NCBI RefSeq assembly: GCF_001295795.1
Contig: NZ_LJHY01000016.1
Coordinates: forward strand, 62,001 to 126,000
Length of the DNA stretch: 64,000 nt
Source of the DNA: Novosphingobium sp. AAP83
GTDB taxonomy: Bacteria > Pseudomonadota > Alphaproteobacteria > Sphingomonadales > Sphingomonadaceae
Direction: 5' to 3'
This document shows positions 51,020-59,976 of this stretch, one piece after another. Position 1 is the first letter of the stretch; each line of letters begins with the position of its first letter. Under the pieces are notes generated by a model, which was not told the DNA's origin, did not search any database, and saw only the letters and a list, made by a program, of their open reading frames with translations. The translations under genes and the position numbers were made by a program.

Positions 51020-53332
51020 TCACCGATCAAACAGGATCGAAACCCGCCGCACATCGCCCTCCAGATTGCCGTGCGGTGTGCGATAATCTGTTACCGAAAC
51101 GCCGATATCCCTCCCGATGTCGAGCGTTTCGGTAAGCCCCGACGGGCTCAAGAATGTCTCGCCGATCTGGCCTGCCGCCATGGCGTTTTCGCCCTGCAGG
51201 ATCGTGACCTTGCCGCCTTTGAACGGGCCTTCGGAATCAAACCGGAGGCGTAAAAGTCCGTTGCCCGGCACAAATGGCTTATCCGATGCGATCTTGAAAA
51301 TCTGGTCGGGCTGCGTTGAGCGGGCGTAAACGAACACGGGCCGTCCCTGATCGAGGAACAGGCTAAAGCCCGCAAAGTGGCTACCGACAGCCATGACCAC
51401 GCCCGAGGCATCCGCCTTGTCAGGCGCAAGGTCGGCCTCGATCGTATAGGACCGGCCAACCCAGACGGGTGAACGCAGCGCGGTCAGGCTAATGTCCTTA
51501 CCCCAGAAATCATAGCGTTTGCGCATTTCCGGACGGATCAGCGTTCTTGCGCCACCAAACCGCGTATCCATCGGAAAAACGTTGTTGCGGGTGGCCTCAC
51601 GCTGCCAGATTTCCGCCAGTTCCTGCATTTTGGCAGGGTTTGCGGCGGCAACATTCGTGTTTTGCGAAAAATCGCGTCGCAGATCATAGAGTTCCCATTC
51701 ACCCGTGGCACGAGGGCCGCCGGGCGGAACTTTTTCCCAAGCCATGCGCCCGGTATCGCGCGATGCGAACCAACCATCGTGATAGAGTCCGCGCATTCCG
51801 CTCAGTTCGAAGTACTGCGTGCGGGGCTTGTCGGGCGCACATGCCGCAAGGCTGGGCAGCAGGCTTTGCCCGTCTACCGGCTTTTGCGCCACACCGTTCA
51901 CTAGGGTCGGGGCAGGAATACCGACGGCTTGATAAATCGTTGGCGCAATATCAACGACATGGCCGAATTCGCCACATACTGTGCCTGTCTGCGCAATCTT
52001 GCCGTGCCAACTGGCGATCATGCCGTTGCGGATCGCGCCTAGCATCGATGGGTTTTGCTTTACCCAGCGCAGTGGCGCGTTCATCGCCCATGCCCATCCC
52101 ACTGGATAGTTCTGGTATGTCATCGGGCCGCCAAGCTTCTGGACATTGGCGGCGAGCCATTCGGGTGCTTCCTTCAAGCCGTTGATATGCTGCAACTCAT
52201 TTACCGTACCATGCGGCCCAGCCTCGCCGCTTGCACCATTGTCCCCCTGAATCGCCATGATAAGGGTGGAGTCTGACAAGCCCATCCGTTCAAGTTCTGC
52301 TATCACTAGGCCAAACTGTTCATCCTGATATGCCAACTGCGCTGCGGCCACCTCCATTGTACGGATCGCAAAGGCCTTTTCTTGCGCGGTCAGAGAATCC
52401 CAGGCTGGGATCTGCGCGGGGCGCGGCGTCAACTTGGTGCCTTTAGGGATGATCCCTGCTTTGATCTGCCGCTTAAAGCTGTCCTCGCGCACCTTGTCCC
52501 AGCCTTGATCGAACTGGCCATGAAAGCGCGTGATGTGTTCCTGCGGTGCTTGATGCGGCGCATGGGTTGATCCGGGCGCATAATAGGCAAAGAACGGTTT
52601 TTCCGGAGCGGCAGCTTTCTGGTTATGCACCCAGCTTATGATGTCATCAGCCAAGCGTTGTTCCAGCATCCGGCCCTTCCCCTCATCGGGATCAACGCGA
52701 TTAGTTCCGCGATACAAGTTAGGATTATACTGGTCTGAATCGCCTGCAACGATGCCGAAAAAGTATTCAAAACCGAGGCTTGTCGGCCAAAAATCAAACG
52801 GCCCTGCCGCACTGTCATCGCCGTTTGGCAGGTTGTGATGCTTGCCAAACATTGCGGTGCTGTAACCGTTCAGGCGAAGCACTTGCGCAATCGTTGCCGT
52901 CTGCGGCCCGATTGCGCCGGTATAGCCGGGAAAGCCGGTCGGCGTATCGCTCAAATGCCCTACGCCCATGTTGTGGTTGTTGCGTCCGGTAAGCAGTGCC
53001 GCGCGTGTGGGAGAGCAGATACCGGTGGTGTGGAAGCGGTTGTAGCGCTGGCCATTGGCCGCGAGCCGGTCAAAATTGGGCGTTGGTACAGGCCCGCCAA
53101 AAGCGCTCGACATAGCAAAGCCTACATCATCTGCCATGAATAACAATACGTTGGGCGCCCCCTGTGGCGCGCGCAAAGACTGGTTGGTCGGCAATTTGGC
53201 GTCAAGAATGTTCTCGGCCACAACGCCGTCGAACGGCGCGGGCGGTATTGGCAGGACGGTGCGGTCTTGAGCTAGCAGCGGGGCGGCAGCTGACAGGGCG
53301 AGGCATGAAGTCAGCAGGAAACGAAGCTTCAT
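51020..53332 (-). CDS. sulfatase (arylsulfatase-like), secreted
   Basis: 770 residues. A signal peptide (about residues 1-21, ending LLAQ) is followed by the sulfatase domain: NVLLFMADDVG with the metal-binding D68-D69, and C106-S-P-T-R110, the C-x-P-x-R motif whose Cys is matured to formylglycine. A C-terminal domain of some 200 residues follows. These enzymes hydrolyse sulfate esters in the periplasm. The gene overlaps the end of the TetR gene upstream (ATGA) and faces xylA. No maturase is encoded in the window. The natural substrate, sugar sulfate or aryl sulfate, cannot be told. Confidence 0.92.
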   Translation of the reverse strand: MKLRFLLTSCLALSAAAPLLAQDRTVLPIPPAPFDGVVAENILDAKLPTNQSLRAPQGAPNVLLFMADDVGFAMSSAFGGPVPTPNFDRLAANGQRYNRFHTTGICSPTRAALLTGRNNHNMGVGHLSDTPTGFPGYTGAIGPQTATIAQVLRLNGYSTAMFGKHHNLPNGDDSAAGPFDFWPTSLGFEYFFGIVAGDSDQYNPNLYRGTNRVDPDEGKGRMLEQRLADDIISWVHNQKAAAPEKPFFAYYAPGSTHAPHQAPQEHITRFHGQFDQGWDKVREDSFKRQIKAGIIPKGTKLTPRPAQIPAWDSLTAQEKAFAIRTMEVAAAQLAYQDEQFGLVIAELERMGLSDSTLIMAIQGDNGASGEAGPHGTVNELQHINGLKEAPEWLAANVQKLGGPMTYQNYPVGWAWAMNAPLRWVKQNPSMLGAIRNGMIASWHGKIAQTGTVCGEFGHVVDIAPTIYQAVGIPAPTLVNGVAQKPVDGQSLLPSLAACAPDKPRTQYFELSGMRGLYHDGWFASRDTGRMAWEKVPPGGPRATGEWELYDLRRDFSQNTNVAAANPAKMQELAEIWQREATRNNVFPMDTRFGGARTLIRPEMRKRYDFWGKDISLTALRSPVWVGRSYTIEADLAPDKADASGVVMAVGSHFAGFSLFLDQGRPVFVYARSTQPDQIFKIASDKPFVPGNGLLRLRFDSEGPFKGGKVTILQGENAMAAGQIGETFLSPSGLTETLDIGRDIGVSVTDYRTPHGNLEGDVRRVSILFDR

Positions 53333-53991
53333 AGACTGGATCCTTCGGCGACTTCGTTAGATGGTACGGACGCGGCAAGGCCTGCTGTGGCCATGACCAG
53401 CGCTGTTTCAAAAAGGTTTTGTGTTTGCGCAACTGAACGCTGCTCGCTTTGATCGGCAATCTGGAGGGCTGCGACGATCAGCGCGACGGCGAGGCGGATG
53501 CGTGTGTGTGCGTCAATTTCGAAGGTGGACTTTCGGGGCATTAATGTGGCGATCCGCCGCACCAAGGTGGCAGTTTCAGGGAAATCCGCATCCATCCCGC
53601 CTCGCGTTTCGATCATGCCGGAACGTTCAATTGCGGCCACAAAGCGGGCATACGAATGCTGCCCATCCAGATCCGTCTGTTCGAACAGCGGCAATGCAAA
53701 GGCGCGCATCAGGACCAGCAGGTTGTCGTCTGTTTCAGCCACCTCCGCTGCACACAAAAGCTCACCGCGGCGTTGGTCAATGGCTGGCAATCGGTGGCGA
53801 TAGACGGCTTCGACCAGCGCTTCTTTGCTGCCGAAGTAATACGTGACGACGTTATTGTTTGCCGAGCCGATCGCCATGGCCAGTTGACGGGTTGAAACAC
53901 CGTCAACGCCGTGCGCGGCAAACAGCCGTTCAGCCGCTTCCACTAAGGCATCGCTAGTCGCTTCTCTTCGTGGATCATGCCGTTTGCGCAA
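53329..53991 (-). CDS. TetR/AcrR family transcriptional regulator
   Basis: 220 residues. The N-terminal helix-turn-helix (residues about 10-56: ATSDALVEAAERLFAAHGVDGVSTRQLAMAIGSANNNVVTYYF) is of TetR type. It is translationally coupled to the sulfatase gene, so the two form an operon. The palindrome at 54029 lies between this gene and the divergent SGNH gene and is its likely operator. Confidence 0.88.
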   Translation of the reverse strand: MRKRHDPRREATSDALVEAAERLFAAHGVDGVSTRQLAMAIGSANNNVVTYYFGSKEALVEAVYRHRLPAIDQRRGELLCAAEVAETDDNLLVLMRAFALPLFEQTDLDGQHSYARFVAAIERSGMIETRGGMDADFPETATLVRRIATLMPRKSTFEIDAHTRIRLAVALIVAALQIADQSEQRSVAQTQNLFETALVMATAGLAASVPSNEVAEGSSL

Positions 53992-54028
53992 TGGCTGGGC
54001 GCTCCTTACCTTGACGTTGCGGGTTATG

Positions 54029-54040
54029 AGGCATATGCCT
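54029..54040. promoter_or_regulatory. palindrome in the TetR/SGNH divergent gap
   Basis: AGGCATATGCCT is a perfect 12-base palindrome in an AT-rich setting, 38 bases before the TetR start and 56 before the SGNH gene start. It is a candidate autoregulatory TetR site. Confidence 0.45.
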
Positions 54041-54095
54041 TAATTTAGTCAAGCGGCCAGAATTTTGAGGCTGGCGATACAAGTTGGGGGCATAA

Positions 54096-54944
54096 ATGTT
54101 TGAGCTGCAAAAGCAGGTTGCGTGCAAACTGACGGGCCTTGGCGCCGCACTTGCGCTGGTGTCTTGCGCGGGCTCTGTCGATATTTCCCGCCAATCGTTG
54201 AAAGCGGGCGCGACCTATGTGGCGATGGGCAGTTCTTATGCTGCCGGACCTGACCTTGGCCAGCCAAAGCCCGATATGCCAAAGCGTTGCAGCCGCGATA
54301 ACGGTAGCTACCCTTCGCTATTGGCGGCGCGACTGAAGTTGAACCTGATCGACGCCACGTGCAGCGGTGCCACCACCGCGCATATCCTTGGCCCTTGGAA
54401 CGAACTGTCGCCGCAAATTGATGCGCTGACGCCTGAAACACGGTTGGTGACGATCACTATTGGCGGCAATGATATCAACTATGTGCGCAACTTGTACGTC
54501 GCCACGTGTGACAGCGTTAAAATGCAGCGCGTATGTCCGCCGCTACTGATCCCCACAAATGCCGATTGGACCAAGCTTGAAGCAGACTTGCGCAAAATTG
54601 CTGATGAAGTGCGTCTGCGCGCGCCGAAAGCCAAGCTAGTGTTTGTTGATTACGTTACGCTGGTTCCCGAAGGCAAGCTTTGCTCATCAGTTCCAATGAC
54701 AGATGCAAGTGCGCAAACAATGCGCCAGATTGCAGCACAATTTGCCGCAGTGACGGCAAAAGCCGCGCATGAAAGTGGCGCAGAACTGCTTAATGCGGGG
54801 GAGCTTTCAAAACAGCATACGCCTTGCGATGCCGATCCGTGGAGCATTGGTACACTGATGACACCCGGCACTGCGCCGTGGCACCCCAATAATGCCGGAA
54901 TGCGTGGTATTGCGCGGGCTCTCGCCAGCAAACTTGTGGGTTAG
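54096..54944 (+). CDS. SGNH/GDSL-family hydrolase, lipoprotein
   Basis: 282 residues. The start has a hydrophobic segment ending in LVSC at residue 24, a lipobox, so it is probably an outer-membrane or periplasmic lipoprotein. SGNH blocks are VAMGSSYAAGPD (block I, residues 42-53, with GSS instead of GDS, as in several related families), TIGGNDINYVRN (block III with the oxyanion Asn) and APWHPN with the catalytic His near the end. It should be an esterase or deacetylase for a lipid or sugar ester. It is convergent with, and overlaps by four bases, a TetR gene. Confidence 0.87.
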   Translation: MFELQKQVACKLTGLGAALALVSCAGSVDISRQSLKAGATYVAMGSSYAAGPDLGQPKPDMPKRCSRDNGSYPSLLAARLKLNLIDATCSGATTAHILGPWNELSPQIDALTPETRLVTITIGGNDINYVRNLYVATCDSVKMQRVCPPLLIPTNADWTKLEADLRKIADEVRLRAPKAKLVFVDYVTLVPEGKLCSSVPMTDASAQTMRQIAAQFAAVTAKAAHESGAELLNAGELSKQHTPCDADPWSIGTLMTPGTAPWHPNNAGMRGIARALASKLVG

Positions 54945-55627
54945 ACGAGCGCCGACCTTTTGCGGTCAATCAAAGCGATGATCGCATCGACGACCGTTTC
55001 GGAATAGGCGCTGAAGTCTGCTGCTTCGACGGTTTTGCGGCCAACAGTGTTGTGATACCATCCAGTGATTCCATAAATCAGCAGATTGGCCAGCGCGGTC
55101 CAATCGACGGCTTCGGGCCGGGGGTGGTCTGCAGCGCGTTCCATTTCGGTCGCCAAAGTTCGCACATATCCTGCCAGCGCATTCTCGCTACTGAGCCGCG
55201 CAATGTCAGGATTGGCCTTTGATGCGCTGGCCACCAGTCGGTTAAGCTGGAGGTATTCACTCCAGCCCAGCTGTTCACCCAGACGGCGCACATATTCGAT
55301 CAAGCGGGGGCGGAGTCCAACAGGCAGCAAATCATTCGTTGCGCTTGCGCGTTCGTCCATTTGTTTGATCAGGCGGTCGAGCACGGCGCCCAACAAAGCA
55401 TCTTTGCTGGCGTAGCGGGCGTAGAGCGTGCCTTTTGAAATGGCAGCGGCGGTGGACACCCTATCCATGCTTGTCGCATCTACCCCTTCATCCAGAAACA
55501 ACTGCTGAGCCGCATCAAGGATGATCCGGTCAATTTCGGCTACGCGCGCGGCCGTGGGCCTGCCCGCGCGCCGTTTCTTTGGCAACTGTGCGGGAGCAAT
55601 CAAAAAGGCAGTGTGCGATGTAGCCAT
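54941..55627 (-). CDS. TetR/AcrR family transcriptional regulator
   Basis: 228 residues with a TetR N-terminal domain (residues about 30-78: IDRIILDAAQQLFLDEGVDATSMDRVSTAAAISKGTLYARY). It is the last gene of the long minus-strand glycoside operon, 18 bases after a ThuA gene, and may control that operon. A region rich in Lys and Arg (KKRRAGRP) precedes the domain, as in many members. Confidence 0.88.
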   Translation of the reverse strand: MATSHTAFLIAPAQLPKKRRAGRPTAARVAEIDRIILDAAQQLFLDEGVDATSMDRVSTAAAISKGTLYARYASKDALLGAVLDRLIKQMDERASATNDLLPVGLRPRLIEYVRRLGEQLGWSEYLQLNRLVASASKANPDIARLSSENALAGYVRTLATEMERAADHPRPEAVDWTALANLLIYGITGWYHNTVGRKTVEAADFSAYSETVVDAIIALIDRKRSALV

Positions 55628-55645
55628 GGCGTGCCGCTTTAAAAC

Positions 55646-56767
55646 TCACGGGTTCCCAGCACAAGCCTTCCGGTCTAGGGCAACCCAACGCATCGCAGCT
55701 TCAAGCATTGCCAAGTGTTGCGGCTGGATATACGTCTCGGGCAGATGACCGATTGCAGAATAGAACATCCGGCCCTTCCCCACACAATTGGTCCAGGCTA
55801 GCGGATGATCGCCCATCTTCAAATCGGCGCCACGCGGACCCACAGGGCTATAGCTGCTCTCGTCCAGCGTCAGGATGACTTTTGCGCCGACGCTGCGCGG
55901 GTTGGTTTTGAAGGAATACCATTCATCGGTCATCTTCCATTCCATTGGCAATCCGGCGGCAATCAGGTGCGCTTTATCGGTGACAATGCGCGCTTCCTGG
56001 AACTGCGGGGCCATCGGATGTGCCAAAAACCGCGCGCCGATCAGGCGGTCTGCATACCAGTCCCAGAAATACGCAGGATCGCCTGCCGAACCATGGACTG
56101 CGAAGAATCCACCGCCGCCGTCGATGTATTTTTGAAAGGCTTTGCGCTGCGACAATGTCAGCACATCGCCACTGATGTTGTTCCAAACCACCACGTCAAA
56201 CTGCTTGAGTGTTCTAGCGTTGATCGCCCCACCTTTGTCAGTCGTCGCAACCGACCAGCCATTGCGCTGACCCATAGCGATAAACGCAGCATGGGCGGCA
56301 TCGACCGACGGGGAATCGCGGAAGCCGTTGATCTTTTCAAACAGGAGGATGCGCGGTTTTCCGATACCGGGCGCAAACTTCGGCACATCGTTATCGTAGC
56401 GTTCGCAGCGGGCGATCTTATCCGCTTGGGTCACGGGCACTCTGCGCAACTCAGCGTCAAGATCAGGCAGGGCTTCGGGCTTGAGCCCTGTAAACATTGC
56501 TGCCGAACGCAAAGTGAGAATAGCGGCGAATGTTGGCGGTTTCGTACCGACAAAAGCAGCCGGACCTTTGTCGAACGAACGCCCGCTTGTCTTTTCCAGA
56601 ATCGCCTTTGCCTGCGGATTGAGCAAAATATCGATTAGCGGCGATTCTGCCGAGAACGGCGCATCGCGCAGCGGGCAATCGGTCACCGGCTTTCCCAATG
56701 CCCAGCCCGGAGTGAGGGCATACAATGCCAGCGCGCCAGCGAGCAACTTGTGGAACTCCTGCTTCAC
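55646..56767 (-). CDS. ThuA-like domain protein, secreted
   Basis: 373 residues. A signal peptide (about residues 1-25, ending WALG) is followed by a poorly conserved part and, from about residue 130, a ThuA domain (RILLFEKINGFRDSP, FVVWNNISGDVL, FFAVHGSAGD, TDEWYSFKTNP, PLAWTNCVGKGRMFYSAIGH). ThuA domains belong to the glutamine-amidotransferase-like fold and occur with sugar dehydrogenases in trehalose and other glycoside pathways. Its start overlaps the GMC gene stop by four bases. A second ThuA gene begins the operon at the right edge. Confidence 0.88.
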   Translation of the reverse strand: MKQEFHKLLAGALALYALTPGWALGKPVTDCPLRDAPFSAESPLIDILLNPQAKAILEKTSGRSFDKGPAAFVGTKPPTFAAILTLRSAAMFTGLKPEALPDLDAELRRVPVTQADKIARCERYDNDVPKFAPGIGKPRILLFEKINGFRDSPSVDAAHAAFIAMGQRNGWSVATTDKGGAINARTLKQFDVVVWNNISGDVLTLSQRKAFQKYIDGGGGFFAVHGSAGDPAYFWDWYADRLIGARFLAHPMAPQFQEARIVTDKAHLIAAGLPMEWKMTDEWYSFKTNPRSVGAKVILTLDESSYSPVGPRGADLKMGDHPLAWTNCVGKGRMFYSAIGHLPETYIQPQHLAMLEAAMRWVALDRKACAGNP

Positions 56768-58452
56768 AACAAGCCTTCTTTCAGGAATTTCGTCGCAGTA
56801 TCGGCGGCGCGCGCCGAAAGCGCCATGTATGTCAACGATGGGTTCTGACAGCCGCCAGATGCCATTGCGGCGCCATCGGTGACGAACAGGTTGGGCACGT
56901 CGTGCGCTTGGTTGTGCTTGTTAAGCACCGAAGTTCTGGGGTCCTTGCCCATGCAAGCCGTGCCCATTTCATGAATGCCAAGACCCGGCGTGCCGGGCTC
57001 TGTCATTGTACTGACTACTATGCCGCCCACAGCTTCGATCATAGCCTTGGCATCGGTGATGATGTGTTTGGCCATCTTGCGCTCATTCTCACCATGGCTA
57101 CATTCGATGTGCACCGTAGGCATTCCCCACTTGTCCACCTTGTTTGCGTTCAGCGTGACGCGGTTTTCGGGGTTCGGCAGCATTTCGCCAAAGCCTGAGA
57201 TATGAACCATCCACGGCCCAAGCTTACGGGTGCGGTCTTTGAGTTCAGCCCCAAGCCCGGGTTTACCAAGCGCTGCGTTGCGCCAACTCATGCGCGAGGC
57301 TGCGCCCTGATACCCATAACCGCGCAGAAATTCGCCGTCTTCGGTCACGTTGCGGAACCGCGGAATGTAAAGACCGGTTGGCCGCCGTCCGTGATAATAA
57401 GTGTCAGGGCCTTGTGGCATGATCCCTGCAACAGTCAGGGCATAAAGGTGATCCATCAGATTACGCCCGACCATGCCAGACGTATTGGCCAGACCGTTCG
57501 GCATGGCATCAGACTTGGAATTGAGCAAGATCTGGGCGGTGCCGATGGACGATGCGCAGCTGAAGATGACCTTGGCCTCATAAGTCTGCCCGGCGCCGGT
57601 GTTGGAATCAATAACCCGCACGCCGGTGGCTTTGCCGGTTTTGGGATCGTGCACGATCGAATGGACGATGGCATCGGTGATGATCGTCAGATTGCCGGTG
57701 CGCTCTGCCGCTGGAAGTGAGGAGCTGAGGCTGGAGTGATAGGCGCCCAAGCTGCACCCGCGTTCGCATAATGAACGGTTCTGGCAACTGCCGCGGCCCA
57801 GTTCCTCGTGGTGCGGCTGTGCTTTGGACAAGTTGGCAACGCGGCCAGGGATCACCTTGCGACCGGGGAATTTGTCCTCGACAGCTTTTTTGAACAAAAG
57901 TTCGGCGTCATTCAACGCAAATGGTGGCAGAAACTCACCATCGGGCAATTGTTCAAGCCCTTCACGCGATCCGGAAACGCCGATGAAGCGTTCGATATGG
58001 TCGTACCATGGGGCCAGATCTTCATAGCGGATCGGCCAGTCCGAGCCATGCCCGTCCTTGGCGTTTGCCTCGAAATCCTGTGGAGACATGCGATAGCTTT
58101 GCCGTCCCCACATCAACGATCGCCCGCCGAGATGATTGCCGCGTATCCACGAAAACGGCTTGTTTTCAGGGGTGGTATAGGGGTGTTCGCTGTCTTTTAC
58201 CCAGTATTGCTTGGTCGCCGTGCTGACGGCATAGCACTGGCTTTGCACAGGATAATCGCGCGCCAGTTCCTCTTCGGGGATCATCCCGGCATTGGGAATG
58301 TCCCATGGCTGCATCCAGTCGGTATAGGACGTACCGTGCTCCATCTTGCGGCCGCGTTCCAGGACAAGGGTCTTGAGCCCGCGTTCGCACAATTCCTTTG
58401 CGGCGATTCCGCCGCTCATGCCCGAACCGATGACAATAGCGTCAAACATCAT
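56764..58452 (-). CDS. GMC oxidoreductase, probable sugar/glucoside 3-dehydrogenase large subunit
   Basis: 562 residues. The FAD motif is GSGMSGG (9-15) with ERG at the end of beta-2. Later parts are GWRGNHLGGRSLMWGRQSYR-like (NHLGGRSLMWGRQ) and the C-terminal HEMGTACMGKDPRTS with the catalytic His and QNPSLTYMALSARAA. This pattern matches the GMC family that includes bacterial glucoside 3-dehydrogenase large subunits. The small-subunit-like gene 13 bases upstream supports this. No signal peptide is seen; export could ride with the Tat-type partner subunit. Confidence 0.88.
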   Translation of the reverse strand: MMFDAIVIGSGMSGGIAAKELCERGLKTLVLERGRKMEHGTSYTDWMQPWDIPNAGMIPEEELARDYPVQSQCYAVSTATKQYWVKDSEHPYTTPENKPFSWIRGNHLGGRSLMWGRQSYRMSPQDFEANAKDGHGSDWPIRYEDLAPWYDHIERFIGVSGSREGLEQLPDGEFLPPFALNDAELLFKKAVEDKFPGRKVIPGRVANLSKAQPHHEELGRGSCQNRSLCERGCSLGAYHSSLSSSLPAAERTGNLTIITDAIVHSIVHDPKTGKATGVRVIDSNTGAGQTYEAKVIFSCASSIGTAQILLNSKSDAMPNGLANTSGMVGRNLMDHLYALTVAGIMPQGPDTYYHGRRPTGLYIPRFRNVTEDGEFLRGYGYQGAASRMSWRNAALGKPGLGAELKDRTRKLGPWMVHISGFGEMLPNPENRVTLNANKVDKWGMPTVHIECSHGENERKMAKHIITDAKAMIEAVGGIVVSTMTEPGTPGLGIHEMGTACMGKDPRTSVLNKHNQAHDVPNLFVTDGAAMASGGCQNPSLTYMALSARAADTATKFLKEGLL

Positions 58453-58465
58453 GTAATTCCTCTGA

Positions 58466-59089
58466 TTAGAACATGCCGCCAGCGGCGGGGCGAGTCTCAG
58501 ATGTTACGGGGATCGACGGCTGCCATTCGCCGGGCGCGTGGATATAGGATAACTCTTGCGTCAAGGCAGGCTCGGATATGTAATAAAGCAGCACGATCAG
58601 TTCTTTGAGCTTGCCATAGCCCGGATTTGCGAACGCGGGACCTGCCATGATGTTCTTGATTGATCGCGGCGCTTGAACGGCACCAACCTTTAGCGCTGCC
58701 TCATCATGGCTTTTGAGCAGAGCCAATCGTTCTGTCGCAGACAACTGAGCAAAGCCTTTGCCGTGGGCAGTGTGCGCAAGACCATCGATTTCGACAAGAG
58801 CCTGCGATAGCTGATAGCGGCGTTCGCCCGAGGCCCAATTGACCAGCAATGCGTCGATAGTTGCAGGCACCTTGGCGTCGATGGCCCCTGCGGTGTCGGT
58901 ACGCGGAACAATCGTATCGGCTACGGCGGTCAGCAGCGCAAACGTGGCGCTATCCAGATAGGGCTTGGTCCGCGCCGCAGCAGAGGCCAGCGCGGAGGCC
59001 GAAAATGTGCCGGCAGCAGCGCCTGCCCCCACAAGCATAAGTGCACGTTCGATCAATGTGCGGCGATCAATAAGCATCGGGTTCTTCAT
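58466..59089 (-). CDS. gluconate 2-dehydrogenase subunit 3 family protein (small subunit of the GMC enzyme)
   Basis: 207 residues from ATG 59089 (GGAGG eight bases upstream); the frame is open for a further 31 codons. The N-terminus DRRTLIERALMLVGAGAAAG with a hydrophobic stretch looks like a Tat signal. The rest (LLTAVADTIVPRTDTAGAIDAKV, LLYYISEP) matches the gluconate 2-dehydrogenase subunit 3 family, which partners GMC flavoproteins. It probably escorts the GMC enzyme across the membrane and completes the dehydrogenase. Confidence 0.85.
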   Translation of the reverse strand: MKNPMLIDRRTLIERALMLVGAGAAAGTFSASALASAAARTKPYLDSATFALLTAVADTIVPRTDTAGAIDAKVPATIDALLVNWASGERRYQLSQALVEIDGLAHTAHGKGFAQLSATERLALLKSHDEAALKVGAVQAPRSIKNIMAGPAFANPGYGKLKELIVLLYYISEPALTQELSYIHAPGEWQPSIPVTSETRPAAGGMF

Positions 59090-59111
59090 TACTCGGTCCT
59101 CCATGGACGGA

Positions 59112-59972
59112 TCAGGCAGCTTCATCCCAGCACTGGCGAATGTAGCTGATGCCCTCGCGGTAAACTTCTTCAGGGCTTTCAAAGAAATTGCGCCAAACGC
59201 GTGTTGCTGCAGCCAGCTCCGGCACCCCTCGTCCGAAAGCTTCGATCGTCAGCCACTGGTCGTAGCCCAGCGCGCGCAGTGCATGGATCGTCTCGCGGAT
59301 CATGGCATGGCCGTGCCCCGGCGTGCCCCGGTCATTTTCCGAAATGTGGACATGCACAAGATTGCCTGATGCATGAAGCGCGTGCAGCGCCGCAATCGGA
59401 TCGCGTTCTTCGATGTTGGCATGGAATGTATCGTAAAGGATGCCGATACCGCCCTCGCCAATCCGCGCGGCATAGGCAATCGCCTGTTCGCAAGTGTTGA
59501 GCAGATGCGCTTCGAAACGGTTGAGCGGCTCAAGCCCTTGCGCGATCCCTGCCTGACGCATAAGTGGCAGGACCTGGCGGTGGACGGCGGCGCAGCGGTC
59601 GAGTTCAGCCTCGCTCGGCCGGTCGCCGCTGAAAACGCCCAGCGGCTGGAACCATGGGCCTGCGATCACCTGGCCGCTCAGTATTGCGGTGCAATCAATA
59701 ACCCGCTTGAGATGATCGACCGCGCGCGTCCGGCAGGCAGGGTCTTCAGAGATCGGGCTATGGGCCTCATCCGGGATCAAAGCCACGACGGTGCGTTCCA
59801 GCCCGATGTCGTCAAGCACGCCTGCCAACCAGCGGTAGTGCCCCTCATCGCTCACATCGAACACCGGGATTTCTACGCCATCATAGCCTTCGGCTTTAAT
59901 GGCTTTGAGGATAGGCACGTGTTCGACCTCGACATGGCCGGTCCACAATAGCATGTTTATGCCGATTTTCAT
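59112..59972 (-). CDS. sugar phosphate isomerase/epimerase (xylose-isomerase-like TIM barrel)
   Basis: 286 residues from ATG 59972, five bases after the MFS stop. The TIM barrel begins IGINMLLWTGHVEVEHVPILKAIKAEGYDGVEI. EPLNRFEAHLLNT and YDTFHANIEE carry the usual metal-binding Glu and His/Asp, and VHVHISENDRGTPGHG completes the site. The fold covers keto-sugar isomerases, epimerases and, in recent work, lyases of 3-keto-glycosides. The operon context makes action on a 3-keto-sugar plausible. Confidence 0.87.
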   Translation of the reverse strand: MKIGINMLLWTGHVEVEHVPILKAIKAEGYDGVEIPVFDVSDEGHYRWLAGVLDDIGLERTVVALIPDEAHSPISEDPACRTRAVDHLKRVIDCTAILSGQVIAGPWFQPLGVFSGDRPSEAELDRCAAVHRQVLPLMRQAGIAQGLEPLNRFEAHLLNTCEQAIAYAARIGEGGIGILYDTFHANIEERDPIAALHALHASGNLVHVHISENDRGTPGHGHAMIRETIHALRALGYDQWLTIEAFGRGVPELAAATRVWRNFFESPEEVYREGISYIRQCWDEAA

Positions 59973-59976
59973 GGGA

